Assembly: GCA_015486445.1 (NCBI GenBank)
Contig: WFRT01000144.1
Coordinates: 1-11,454 of the forward strand
Direction of reading: 5' to 3'
DNA: 11,454 nt
DNA from: Pseudomonadota bacterium
GTDB lineage: Bacteria > Desulfobacterota > Anaeroferrophillalia > Anaeroferrophillales > Tharpellaceae
The notes beneath the pieces are model-generated. The model searched no databases and was not told the origin of the DNA. It saw only the letters and a list, made by a program, of their open reading frames with translations. Positions within the stretch are counted from its first letter, which is position 1. Each line of letters opens with the position of its first letter. Both the position numbers and the translations under genes were made by a program. Below are positions 1 to 6,911 of the stretch, piece by piece.

Positions 1-261
1 CCCATCAAGGTCGCACAAGCCCTGCTGCAGGCGTGTGCCGCAGCCGAGGTAAGCTCCTTTCCGGCCGTCGGGAAGGGCTGTGACCTCCGCCTTCGGGGGG
101 CAGGCATCACCGGCGGCGCCCTGACCGTGGAGGAGAGAGTCATCCACCTCTGTGCTTTCCGGGCGCCGGCTGCCGCCTCCGATCACCCGCGTTCTGGCGG
201 TCGCTTGGTCCGGGCCTCGAGGCGCCGGCGAAAGTGGAGTAACGATGACGTGATCGAGTGA
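1..261 (+). CDS. C-terminal part of an ARPP-1-like protein (5' end outside window)
   Basis: An open frame runs from base 1 to a TGA at 259-261, giving 86 residues with no start in the window. Residues about 17-52 read EVSSFPAVGKGCDLRL, then GAGITGGALTVEERVIHLCAF. From memory of the family, this matches the conserved C-terminal end of ARPP-1 domain proteins, which typically finish with an 'E(V)xSFPxVGxGxDLRLxGxGxxGxALVxxxxVVHLxAF' pattern. The role of ARPP-1 proteins is unknown. The name only records association with rhodanese and phosphatase-type domains. After the CAF motif there is an odd tail of about 33 residues, rich in Arg and Ser (ASRRRRKW near the end), beyond where I expect the family to stop. 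It could be a real extension or a changed 3' end. A strong hairpin follows 13 bases after the stop. The coding call is fairly safe; the family call rests on pattern memory only. Confidence 0.65.
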   Translation, partial: PIKVAQALLQACAAAEVSSFPAVGKGCDLRLRGAGITGGALTVEERVIHLCAFRAPAAASDHPRSGGRLVRASRRRRKWSNDDVIE

Positions 262-274
262 CAGCTGTAATTTC

Positions 275-306
275 TTCCGCCGCCACCGTTGCCGGTGGCG
301 GCGGAA
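275..306 (+). terminator. Perfect 14-bp hairpin, probable terminator of the ARPP-1-like gene
   Basis: TTCCGCCGCCACCG (275-288) pairs perfectly with CGGTGGCGGCGGAA (293-306) across a 4-base TTGC loop. It lies 13 bases after the stop at 261. There is no real T-tract on either side (ATCATCTT follows), so it is not a textbook intrinsic terminator. It may be an RNA-end stabilising stem or a terminator that needs help from Rho. Confidence 0.5.
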
Positions 307-414
307 ATCATCTTAAGGCCCCGGTTCCCGTCCGGCAGTTTTTTCCTTTGCCGGTGGCCGGAATGGTGATTTTTTTGGGGCGGAATAGTAGTGCGCAGAC
401 GCCCGGGTATGGTA

Positions 415-422
415 TAACTTCG
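415..422. repeat. Left 8-bp target-site duplication TAACTTCG
   Basis: TAACTTCG abuts the left inverted end of the 47-bp element and is repeated exactly at 470-477. Removing the element and one copy restores a continuous sequence reading GGTATAACTTCGAAAATC. Confidence 0.7.
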
Positions 423-469
423 GTAACTATTCAGCTAAATTTTATCTCCCCCGGAGGCTGAATAGTTAC
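423..469. mobile_element. 47-bp GTAA-ended inverted-repeat element (IS66-type remnant or mini-element)
   Basis: GTAACTATTCAGC (423-435) is the exact reverse complement of GCTGAATAGTTAC (457-469), with a 21-base centre. The outer ends are bracketed by identical 8-base sequences, TAACTTCG at 415-422 and at 470-477, exactly abutting the inverted repeats. Inverted ends plus an exact abutting direct repeat is the structure left by a DDE transposase. Known biology: IS66-family elements typically have termini starting GTAA and make 8-bp target duplications. Inference: this is a minimal non-autonomous derivative or internal-deletion remnant of an IS66-like element. The same 15 bases (GGCTGAATAGTTACT, 456-470) recur at 10237-10251. 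No transposase is encoded in the window. Confidence 0.7.
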
Positions 470-477
470 TAACTTCG
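470..477. repeat. Right 8-bp target-site duplication TAACTTCG
   Basis: This is the exact partner of 415-422 and directly abuts the right inverted end at base 469. The match is 8 of 8. Confidence 0.7.
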
Positions 478-576
478 AAAATCAAGCAGTTTAACCTGCA
501 GGCTCCCTGGAAACGGCAGCACGGACCCTACAAACCTGCCGTCGACTTGGGGCCGGCGCCCTGTCGGGATGGGAAG

Positions 577-1515
577 ATGACCCCCGGTAAAGTTCGTGAA
601 TTCCTGGTTTCCAGAGATCAGGCCGGCACCCGGCTCGACCGTTTTCTGCACAACCTCTATCCCGCGGTTTCGATTAACCGCTGGCGGCGGGCCCTGGCCC
701 GGGAAGGGGTGCGGGTGGACGGTCGGCCGGCGAAAAAGGGGGTCATCCTGCAGGCCGGCCAGAAAGTTGCGGTTGCCGCCGCCCTGCCGGCCGCCCTGCA
801 CCCGGCCTTCCCACAGCCCGAAACCGGGCCTTTGCAAATCATCTATCAGAATGCCGAACTGCTGGCGGTCAACAAGCCGGCCGGCTGCCATACCCACCCC
901 CTGCGTCCGGGGGAGACCGGCACCCTGGCCAATTTCCTGGTCGCGGCCTTTCCCGAACTGGTCGAGGTCGGCGGTTTCGGACCCCTGCAGCCGGGGCTGG
1001 TCAACCGTCTCGATCAGGCAACCTCGGGCGCGGTTGTGGTTGCCCGCAGCCAGCCCGCCTGGGAGCGGCTGCGGGGCGAGTTTGCCGCGCACCGGGTGGT
1101 GAAGGAATACCTGGGCCTGGTCGAAGGCTTTCTTAAAGCCCCGCTGCAACTTGCCGAACCGCTGACCCACGACCCGGCCGACCGGCGCCGGATGACGGTC
1201 GTATCCCGGGTTCCCGGGGCCCGCCATGTCCTGGCGGCAACCACCCGGATCAGCCCCGCGGCCTACGACCCGGGCCGGGATCTCAGCCTGGTACGGCTGA
1301 CAATGCGCACCGGTGTCATGCACCAGCTCCGCGTTCATCTCGCCCTGGCCGGCCATCCCCTGGCCGGCGACCACCTTTACGGTGCGACTTCTCCGTCTCC
1401 GGTAGCGGCCGCCGGTTTTTGTCTTCACTGTCTCTCCGTAACCCTGCCCGCGGCCGCCGCCGGTTCCGGCTTGACCCTCACTGCGCCGCCGCCCGCTTGG
1501 GCCGAAGCGTTCTGA
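577..1515 (+). CDS. RluA-family RNA pseudouridine synthase
   Basis: The 312-residue protein isomerises uridine to pseudouridine in RNA, most likely rRNA, in the cytoplasm. Residues about 12-65 (TRLDRFLHNLYP, RRALAREGVRVDG) form an S4 RNA-binding domain. The RluA catalytic domain follows. The motif around the catalytic aspartate is VNRLDQATSG, with Asp146 (codon 1012-1014). The C-terminal RNA and uracil-binding motif is TGVMHQLRVHLALAGHPLAGDHLYG near residues 246-270. Two positions differ from the family norm: Asn143 replaces the usual His of HRLD, and Val-Met replaces the usual Arg-Thr/Ser of TGRTHQ. The catalytic Asp is intact, so activity is plausible, but the specific target (RluA, C or D-like) cannot be set. 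I chose the ATG at 577 because the S4 domain begins shortly after it and GGGATGGG lies just upstream. An in-frame TTG at 547 would add 10 residues. Length fits RluA-family enzymes of about 300-325 residues. It ends 8 bases before a bidirectional terminator. Confidence 0.9.
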   Translation: MTPGKVREFLVSRDQAGTRLDRFLHNLYPAVSINRWRRALAREGVRVDGRPAKKGVILQAGQKVAVAAALPAALHPAFPQPETGPLQIIYQNAELLAVNKPAGCHTHPLRPGETGTLANFLVAAFPELVEVGGFGPLQPGLVNRLDQATSGAVVVARSQPAWERLRGEFAAHRVVKEYLGLVEGFLKAPLQLAEPLTHDPADRRRMTVVSRVPGARHVLAATTRISPAAYDPGRDLSLVRLTMRTGVMHQLRVHLALAGHPLAGDHLYGATSPSPVAAAGFCLHCLSVTLPAAAAGSGLTLTAPPPAWAEAF

Positions 1516-1523
1516 AACAATAA

Positions 1524-1552
1524 AAAAGCCCGGCCGTTATGGCCGGGCTTTT
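1524..1552. terminator. Bidirectional intrinsic terminator between convergent genes
   Basis: AAAAGCCCGGCC (1524-1535) pairs perfectly with GGCCGGGCTTTT (1541-1552) around a 5-base GTTAT loop. The + strand exits into CTTTTCAGTTC. The - strand exits into TTTTTTATTGTTTC, so both directions carry a T-tract. It sits 8 bases after the pseudouridine synthase stop and about 40 bases after the end of the SNF2 gene, serving both. Confidence 0.9.
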
Positions 1553-1592
1553 CAGTTCAGATACGTGGTTTTGCCGGGCTGGTTTTGCCGGA

Positions 1593-4500
1593 CTACGACC
1601 CCTCCTTGATCAGTTGCAGGAGTTCAGCTGTCGAGAAGCGGGCCGACTGGTCGCTGGCGGTCAGGATCTGGTCGGCAAGATTGCGTTTTTCCAGGTGCAG
1701 GCGGACGATCTTTTCCTCGATCGTCTGCCGGGTGATGAAGCGGTAGACGGTTACCGGCCGGGTCTGGCCGATGCGGTGGGCCCGGTCCGAGGCCTGGTCT
1801 TCGACCGCCGGGTTCCACCAGGGGTCGAGGTGGAGGACGTAGTCGGCCGCGGTCAGGTTGAGACCCAGGCCGCCGGCCTTGAGACTGATCAGAAAGAGCG
1901 GCGCATCGCCCTCCTGGAAAGCCTTGATTTCGGTCTGCCGTCGCGCTTTCGGGGTGGAGCCGTCGAGGTAACGGAAGGCGATGTTGTGCTTGTCAAGGTA
2001 TTCGCGGACCAGGTTCAGGTGCTTGACGAACTGGCTGAAAACCAGGGCCCGATGGTTGCCGGAGATGAGATCGCCGACGATGCGGCCGAAAAGTTCGAGT
2101 TTCGCACTGGCCAGCCGGGTCTCCGGGGCGACCAGGCGCGGGTTGCAGGCCGCCAGCCGGAGCCGGGTAAGCTCGGCCAGGACCTGGATCGAGGAGTTGC
2201 CGGTGCCGCCGGGGTCGCTGTCGCCGGCCTGTTCGAGCCGGGCGATGGCCTGGCGCCGAACCGCTTCGTAAAAGCTGCGTTCACCCTCGCTCAGTTCGAC
2301 CTTGAGCAGGATCTCGGTGCGCGGCGGCAGTTCCTTAAGCACCTGGTTCTTGCGCCGGCGCAGGATGAAGGGCTGAATCAGGCGGCGCAGATGTTCCCGG
2401 GCCTCGCTGCTTTTTTCCTGCTCAATCGGCAGGGCAAAGCGCCGGTTGAACTGTTCCAGGGTGCCGAGCAGGCCGGGATTAATGAAATTGAAAAGATTCC
2501 AGAGCTCGCCTAAGTGGTTTTCCATCGGGGTGCCGGTGGTAATCAGGCGGAAGTTTCCCTTCAGGCTCATGGCCGCCCTTGAGCGCTTGGTGTTCATGTT
2601 CTTGATCGCCTGGGCCTCGTCGAGGACGATGATCTCCCATTGCCGGGCGCCCAGCAGCTCTTTCTCCTGCTGCAGAAGGGTATAGCTGCAGACCACCAGG
2701 TCGAAAGGCTGCAGGGCCTCGATCAGTGCCCGGCGCCGGGGTCCGCCGAAGGCCACCGGGTTGAGTTGCGGAGCGAAACGTTCGCACTCTTTGATCCAGT
2801 TGTCGCAGACCGAGGTCGGGGCGACCACCAGGATCGGCCCGGCCGCGGCCCGCGAGAGAATCAGGGCCAGGGCCTGGATCGTCTTGCCGAGACCCATGTC
2901 ATCGGCCAGGCAGGCGCCGAAGCCCAGGTGGGCGAGCCGGGCGAGCCAGTTGAAACCTTCGCGTTGGTAGTCGCGGAGTTTGGTCTTGAGGCCGGCCGGC
3001 AGTTGCGGGCTGAACTTTTCGGCCTCGGCCAGGCGCTTGAGATGGTTTTCCCAGGCTTTTCCGTAGTCGATCTCCGGCACCCCCTCGAGGATTCCGGAGA
3101 CCGTGCCGAGGGCCGATTTGTGGATTTTGAACTCGCCCTCGTCCTCGTTCAGGTAGAAACTCAGTTCATGCAGGCGCCGCCTGAGGTCCCGGGTCAGGGC
3201 GACGAACTGGTTGTCGCGCAGCGGCACGAAACCCAGCGGGCCGTGGTGGATGTTTTTCAGCAGTTCGGCCAGTTCGACAACCTCCTGCTCGTTAATCCGC
3301 AGTCCCCCTTCAAGTTTGAACCACTCTTTATGGGAGGTTACGGTCAGGTGAAAGGAAGCGGTCTTGTTCGGGTTCTTGAGGCGGAGCTGGCGGCCGGCCG
3401 GCCATTCGCAGGTCAGCCAGTTTTCCCCGCCGTTTTCGAGTTCCGTCTGGAAGAGCTGGATTTCGCCAAGGATTTCGAGACAGGTTTCAAGCTCATCGAC
3501 CTGGCAGCCGAGACTCTCCCGGTCTTGTGCGGGCTCTCGTTCCAGCTTGAGCCCGGGACAGGCCTGTCGCAGTTTCTTCAGGTTTTTCTTTTCCTCTTCC
3601 AGGTTGCGGCTTATCGTCAGGGCTTGTTGCGCCGCCGGGCTGAAGATGTGTCGGGGCCCTTCACCGGGCAGCAGCAGAGGTCCGGAATCGCCCAGGGGCT
3701 TGACCTTGAGATCGAAATGGAGACCGCTGCCGGTGGGAAAAATCTGCAAATAGAGCCGGGCCGGGGCAGTGGTGGCGGCATTGGGACCGAGATCGGTGAA
3801 TACCGGGGTGATGCCGGCCAGCGGTGCCAGGGCCTGCTGCAGTTCATCTTCGGCTTCGAGGGGCAGGGTCAGGCCCTGGGGGCCGAGCAGTCTCGAGAGT
3901 TCCCGGAGTTCATCCCGGTTGCGGTAGAAGAACAGCCGGACCGGGGATTTTTCCACAACCAGCAGTTCCCGTTCTCCAAGATCGGGAGCCAGGTGCATAA
4001 CGAACGAATTTTCCCCGGGCCGGCGTGAGACGACCACCGCGACTTCGGCCTGGGTAACGACTACCGGGGTTTCCGGGGTTCCCTGGCGGAAGAGGTGGGG
4101 GTGGCCGGCCAGTTCCGGCAGGGCCTGGACCAGGTCGAAGCTGTAACTGTCGCCCTTGCTGTCGGGCCGGCGGCGCAGGCTGCGGAAGATGCGCTCGTCC
4201 TGTTCGCTGAAAAAGGGCAGGCGCTCACCCTCGTAAATCCGGCTCAGGGCCAGGTTGCGCCCGGCGCTCCAGCCCTGTTCCAGCCGTTTCTGGATACGCG
4301 GGACGAGATTGACCAGTCCCCGGCTGGGTTCGATGAACCAGGCCAGGCGCTGGCCGGCGCTAGAGACCGGAGAGTCGGCGGCCGGCCGGGCTTCCGGCTT
4401 GAGCAGTTTCAGGGCGGTCAGGGTGCGGCGCCAGGCGGGCTCGAAAGAGATGGTCGGGCTTAAGGGCTTGAGACCTGCGGCGGTTTCCGGAACGGTTTCG

Positions 4501-5807
4501 GGTCCGGACAGGTTTTCCGGTTTTTGGCTGATTTTAAGCAGGGTGGCACTCTCCAGGGCCGGCCAGGGAAAGTCGGTGGCAAAAGTTTTTGCCAGGTAGA
4601 CCAGCCGGTCGCGATGTTCCGTCTTGATCCGGCCGGTCAGCCAATAGTCAACCAGGGTCTGGAGCAGGCTGAAGAGCGAGCGGGACGGCCGCGGTTCGAG
4701 AGCGGCGAAGGTCTGGCGGGCCTCGACGATGAAGCCCTGAAAAATCAACAGCAGGGTTCGGGCGAGGCGGAAAAGGTCACGGGTGTAAGGGTTGTAGGCG
4801 AGTTCCTGTTCCCCGGTGTCGAGGGCTTCGGAGGCTTCGATCCAGACCGCCTCGGTCTGGGTGTGTCCCAGGGTCAGGATATAGAAAAAGGCGATCGGGG
4901 CGTCGAAACAGGCCCGGCCTTCGGGGTTCAAGGCCCGGGCCTGGTCAAGGTCGAGACGGAAGGCCTCGGCCGCGGTTGCGAAATCTCCCCTGAGGATTGC
5001 GATCGCGCCCCGAAAACCGCTGCCGGAAAAGAGTTTGCCGTGGTTTTGGTAAAGCTCTTCGAGTTCCTCCAGGCGGCCGCTTAAAAGCAGCTTGTGGGCG
5101 TAGAGCAGGATGAACGGGCGGCTGCCGGGCTGGTCGGCCGGGTAGGAGCGCAGAATGAAACGGTCAAGCTCAGGGGTTGCGACCAGGTCTTCCAGGGAGT
5201 GGGTGAGGCAGTCGTCAAGCGCCGCGAACTGCAGCGGCAGGGGCAGCCGGCCGAACCACTCGGGGTCGAAGGGGTAGAGGGTCAGGGCCGCGTAGGGGTG
5301 CCGATAGAGGGAGTTGTAGGGAGCCTTGTGAAGGCTTGGGAGCAACTCCTGCAGGCCGTCGAAGTCGTGGGCCAGCAGGGCGAGGCGGAAGTTTCTCAAG
5401 ATCCTGGCGCAGGGTTCCTCCTCCGGGTGTTCGGGAGTCGGCCGGTGGTCGAGAAAAGAGGAACGGATCAGCTGCCGGCAGAGATCGATGGTTTTCGGAT
5501 CGAGGGGTCGCCGGGCGACAATCTCCCGGATTTCGGGGTGGCAGCGGTTGTGGTTGTCGACCAGCCCGAGCCGGCGCAGCCGGCGCAGCCGGGCCGCGGC
5601 CTCTTCGTTATGCCAGGACCGGCGGGAGCCCGGGGCCTGGCAGAGGGCTTTCATGATGCGAAACAGCTCTTCCCGGGGGATGCGGCCGTCGAGCAGTGCC
5701 GTAACCTGGAGAAAAAAAAGCTCTTCTTCATTAAGCTGGGCCAGCTGTTTTTGCGGGTTGGCGGTATCGTTTTCCGAAACCTGGGTTTCTTTGTCGTCTG
5801 GGTTCAT
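1593..5807 (-). CDS. SNF2-family DEAD/DEAH-box helicase-like ATPase
   Basis: The 1404-residue protein is an ATP-driven DNA translocase of the Swi2/Snf2 superfamily. The C-terminal core, about residues 930-1400, shows the full motif set: LRDYQREGFNW (Q-like region), LADDMGLGKT (Walker A, about 965-974), VVAPTSVCDNW (Ia), VLDEAQAIKN (DEAQ Walker B, about 1063), TTGTPMENHLGELWNLFNFINPG (III), LVFSQF, YLDGST, LKAGGLGLNLTAADYVLHLDPWWNPAVEDQASDRAHRIGQ (V-VI region, about 1310-1345, ending in the arginine-finger motif). Residues about 590-930 look like the SNF2-associated region found in bacterial members. The first 550-600 residues have no recognised motif but are rich in Leu/Ala/Arg helices in TPR-like periodicity. 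This class lacks a settled role: family relatives act in RNA polymerase recycling (RapA), repair, or phage defence (for example the SNF2 protein of DISARM). It starts 36 bases after the dGTPase stop and is probably the last gene of the operon. Its ribosome site is weak (AAGG, 11 bases upstream). Confidence 0.93.
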   Translation of the reverse strand: MNPDDKETQVSENDTANPQKQLAQLNEEELFFLQVTALLDGRIPREELFRIMKALCQAPGSRRSWHNEEAAARLRRLRRLGLVDNHNRCHPEIREIVARRPLDPKTIDLCRQLIRSSFLDHRPTPEHPEEEPCARILRNFRLALLAHDFDGLQELLPSLHKAPYNSLYRHPYAALTLYPFDPEWFGRLPLPLQFAALDDCLTHSLEDLVATPELDRFILRSYPADQPGSRPFILLYAHKLLLSGRLEELEELYQNHGKLFSGSGFRGAIAILRGDFATAAEAFRLDLDQARALNPEGRACFDAPIAFFYILTLGHTQTEAVWIEASEALDTGEQELAYNPYTRDLFRLARTLLLIFQGFIVEARQTFAALEPRPSRSLFSLLQTLVDYWLTGRIKTEHRDRLVYLAKTFATDFPWPALESATLLKISQKPENLSGPETVPETAAGLKPLSPTISFEPAWRRTLTALKLLKPEARPAADSPVSSAGQRLAWFIEPSRGLVNLVPRIQKRLEQGWSAGRNLALSRIYEGERLPFFSEQDERIFRSLRRRPDSKGDSYSFDLVQALPELAGHPHLFRQGTPETPVVVTQAEVAVVVSRRPGENSFVMHLAPDLGERELLVVEKSPVRLFFYRNRDELRELSRLLGPQGLTLPLEAEDELQQALAPLAGITPVFTDLGPNAATTAPARLYLQIFPTGSGLHFDLKVKPLGDSGPLLLPGEGPRHIFSPAAQQALTISRNLEEEKKNLKKLRQACPGLKLEREPAQDRESLGCQVDELETCLEILGEIQLFQTELENGGENWLTCEWPAGRQLRLKNPNKTASFHLTVTSHKEWFKLEGGLRINEQEVVELAELLKNIHHGPLGFVPLRDNQFVALTRDLRRRLHELSFYLNEDEGEFKIHKSALGTVSGILEGVPEIDYGKAWENHLKRLAEAEKFSPQLPAGLKTKLRDYQREGFNWLARLAHLGFGACLADDMGLGKTIQALALILSRAAAGPILVVAPTSVCDNWIKECERFAPQLNPVAFGGPRRRALIEALQPFDLVVCSYTLLQQEKELLGARQWEIIVLDEAQAIKNMNTKRSRAAMSLKGNFRLITTGTPMENHLGELWNLFNFINPGLLGTLEQFNRRFALPIEQEKSSEAREHLRRLIQPFILRRRKNQVLKELPPRTEILLKVELSEGERSFYEAVRRQAIARLEQAGDSDPGGTGNSSIQVLAELTRLRLAACNPRLVAPETRLASAKLELFGRIVGDLISGNHRALVFSQFVKHLNLVREYLDKHNIAFRYLDGSTPKARRQTEIKAFQEGDAPLFLISLKAGGLGLNLTAADYVLHLDPWWNPAVEDQASDRAHRIGQTRPVTVYRFITRQTIEEKIVRLHLEKRNLADQILTASDQSARFSTAELLQLIKEGS

Positions 5808-5843
5808 GGGAGCGGGCCTTGGGAGGGGGTCGCGGGGGCCCCG

Positions 5844-6911
5844 TTATTTGATGTTCCAGGGATGGGGCAGGAACAGTTTTTCATAAAGGGAAAAGGCATA
5901 GCGGTCGGTCATGCTGGCGATAAAATCGCGCAGATTGTCGGTGAAATCGAAGCGCTCGAGGTAGCCGGGGAAGTATTTGCTGCGAAGCTCGCTCGGATGT
6001 TCGACGAAGTAGCCGTAAATCTCCTTGAGCAGGCGCCGGGCCTTGAGAAAATCGCTGTAGACGGCCGGGCTTTCGTAGACCCGGGCAAAAAGAAAGCTCC
6101 TGAGTTCGACCAGGGCCTCGTGGACCGGGTCCGAGATTCGCAGGTGTCCGGGGTCGCGGCGGCTCTCTTTGATGATGTCGGTAACCATCGTGTTGATGCG
6201 CTGGGGGTGGGTTTCGCCGAGCACCCGGCGGCAGCGGGCCGGGATCTCGGAAGCCTGGATGGTCTTTGCCCGGATGGCGTCGTCGAGGTCGTGGTTGACA
6301 TAGGCGATGATATCGGCCAGCCGCACGACCTGGCCCTCGAGGGTGACCGCGGCCAGTTCCGGGGTCTCGGCAAGAATCGGGCCCTTGCCCTTGGAATGCT
6401 TGACGATGCCGTCGCGAACTTCGAAAGTCAGGTTGAGCCCCCGGCCGTCCTTTTCCAGAATATCAACCACCCTGAGGCTCTGCCTGAAATGGTTGAAGCC
6501 GGTCGGGTGGAGGAGGTTGAGCACCGCCTCGCCGGCATGGCCGAAAGGGGTGTGCCCGAGATCGTGGCCGAGGGCCACGGCTTCGGTCAGGTCTTCGTTG
6601 AGACTCAAGGCCCGGGCGATGGTCCGGGCGATCTGGGCAACTTCCAGGGTATGGGTCAGGCGGGTGCGGTAGTGGTCGCCGCTCGGGGCCAGGAAGACCT
6701 GGGTTTTGTATTTCAGTCGCCGGAAAGTCTTGGAGTGGATGATCCGGTCGCGGTCGTGCTGGAAGGCCATTCTGAAAGGACATTCATTTTCCGGATGCAG
6801 GCGGCCCCGGGAGGCGGCGCTGAAAGCGGCGAAAGGAGCCAGCTGGCTCCTTTCCCGTTGTTCAAGCTCCTCCCTGACGGTCAGGGGATGAGAGGCGGTT
6901 TCAGCGTTCAT
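5844..6911 (-). CDS. dgt: HD-domain deoxyguanosinetriphosphate triphosphohydrolase-like protein
   Basis: The 355-residue cytoplasmic protein belongs to the dGTPase family, which hydrolyses dNTPs to deoxynucleoside plus triphosphate and so tunes dNTP pools. The metal-binding HD signature is complete: His87 in TRLTHTLEV, His116-Asp117 in ALGHDLGHTPFGHAGE, and Asp208 in AYVNHDLDDA. The family motifs DRIIHSKTFRRLKYKTQVF (residues 55-73) and EVRDGIVKHSKG (164-175) are also present. Length matches the shorter bacterial dGTPase-like group rather than the ~500-residue E. coli Dgt, so substrate preference may be broader than dGTP. The ATG at 6909-6911 lies inside the end of the citrate synthase gene, an 11-base overlap. 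There is no clear Shine-Dalgarno, so translation is probably coupled to citrate synthase. The SNF2 gene follows 36 bases downstream. Confidence 0.93.
   Translation of the reverse strand: MNAETASHPLTVREELEQRERSQLAPFAAFSAASRGRLHPENECPFRMAFQHDRDRIIHSKTFRRLKYKTQVFLAPSGDHYRTRLTHTLEVAQIARTIARALSLNEDLTEAVALGHDLGHTPFGHAGEAVLNLLHPTGFNHFRQSLRVVDILEKDGRGLNLTFEVRDGIVKHSKGKGPILAETPELAAVTLEGQVVRLADIIAYVNHDLDDAIRAKTIQASEIPARCRRVLGETHPQRINTMVTDIIKESRRDPGHLRISDPVHEALVELRSFLFARVYESPAVYSDFLKARRLLKEIYGYFVEHPSELRSKYFPGYLERFDFTDNLRDFIASMTDRYAFSLYEKLFLPHPWNIK

Larger units (their letters stand above)
262..576. other. Intergenic region with hairpin and mobile-element remnant
   Basis: The 315 bases between the ARPP-1-like stop and the rluA-family start hold the 14-bp hairpin at 275-306, a T-run at 371-377 without a convincing stem before it, and a 47-bp inverted-repeat element at 423-469 flanked by 8-bp direct repeats. 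A TATAAC hexamer at 413-418 could be a -10 box, but no acceptable -35 lies 16-18 bases upstream. The open frame across 258-461 has no family resemblance and spans the hairpin and half of the element, so it is not called as a gene. Confidence 0.6.

Noticed and set aside
381..391. CGGAATAGTAG as another copy of the element end
   Set aside because: It shares only the GAATAGT core, with mismatches on both sides, and has no paired end or direct repeat; likely chance.
258..461. 67-codon open frame in the first intergenic gap
   Set aside because: It spans the 14-bp hairpin and half of the inverted-repeat element, has no recognised motif, and its composition follows the repeats.
469..1428. 319-codon open frame on the - strand opposite the pseudouridine synthase
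   Set aside because: The + strand protein has a full S4 and RluA domain; the - strand translation is a Gly/Arg/Gln-rich shadow.
2640..4028. 462-codon open frame on the + strand inside the SNF2 gene
   Set aside because: It is antisense to conserved helicase coding sequence, with low-complexity composition and no recognisable domain.
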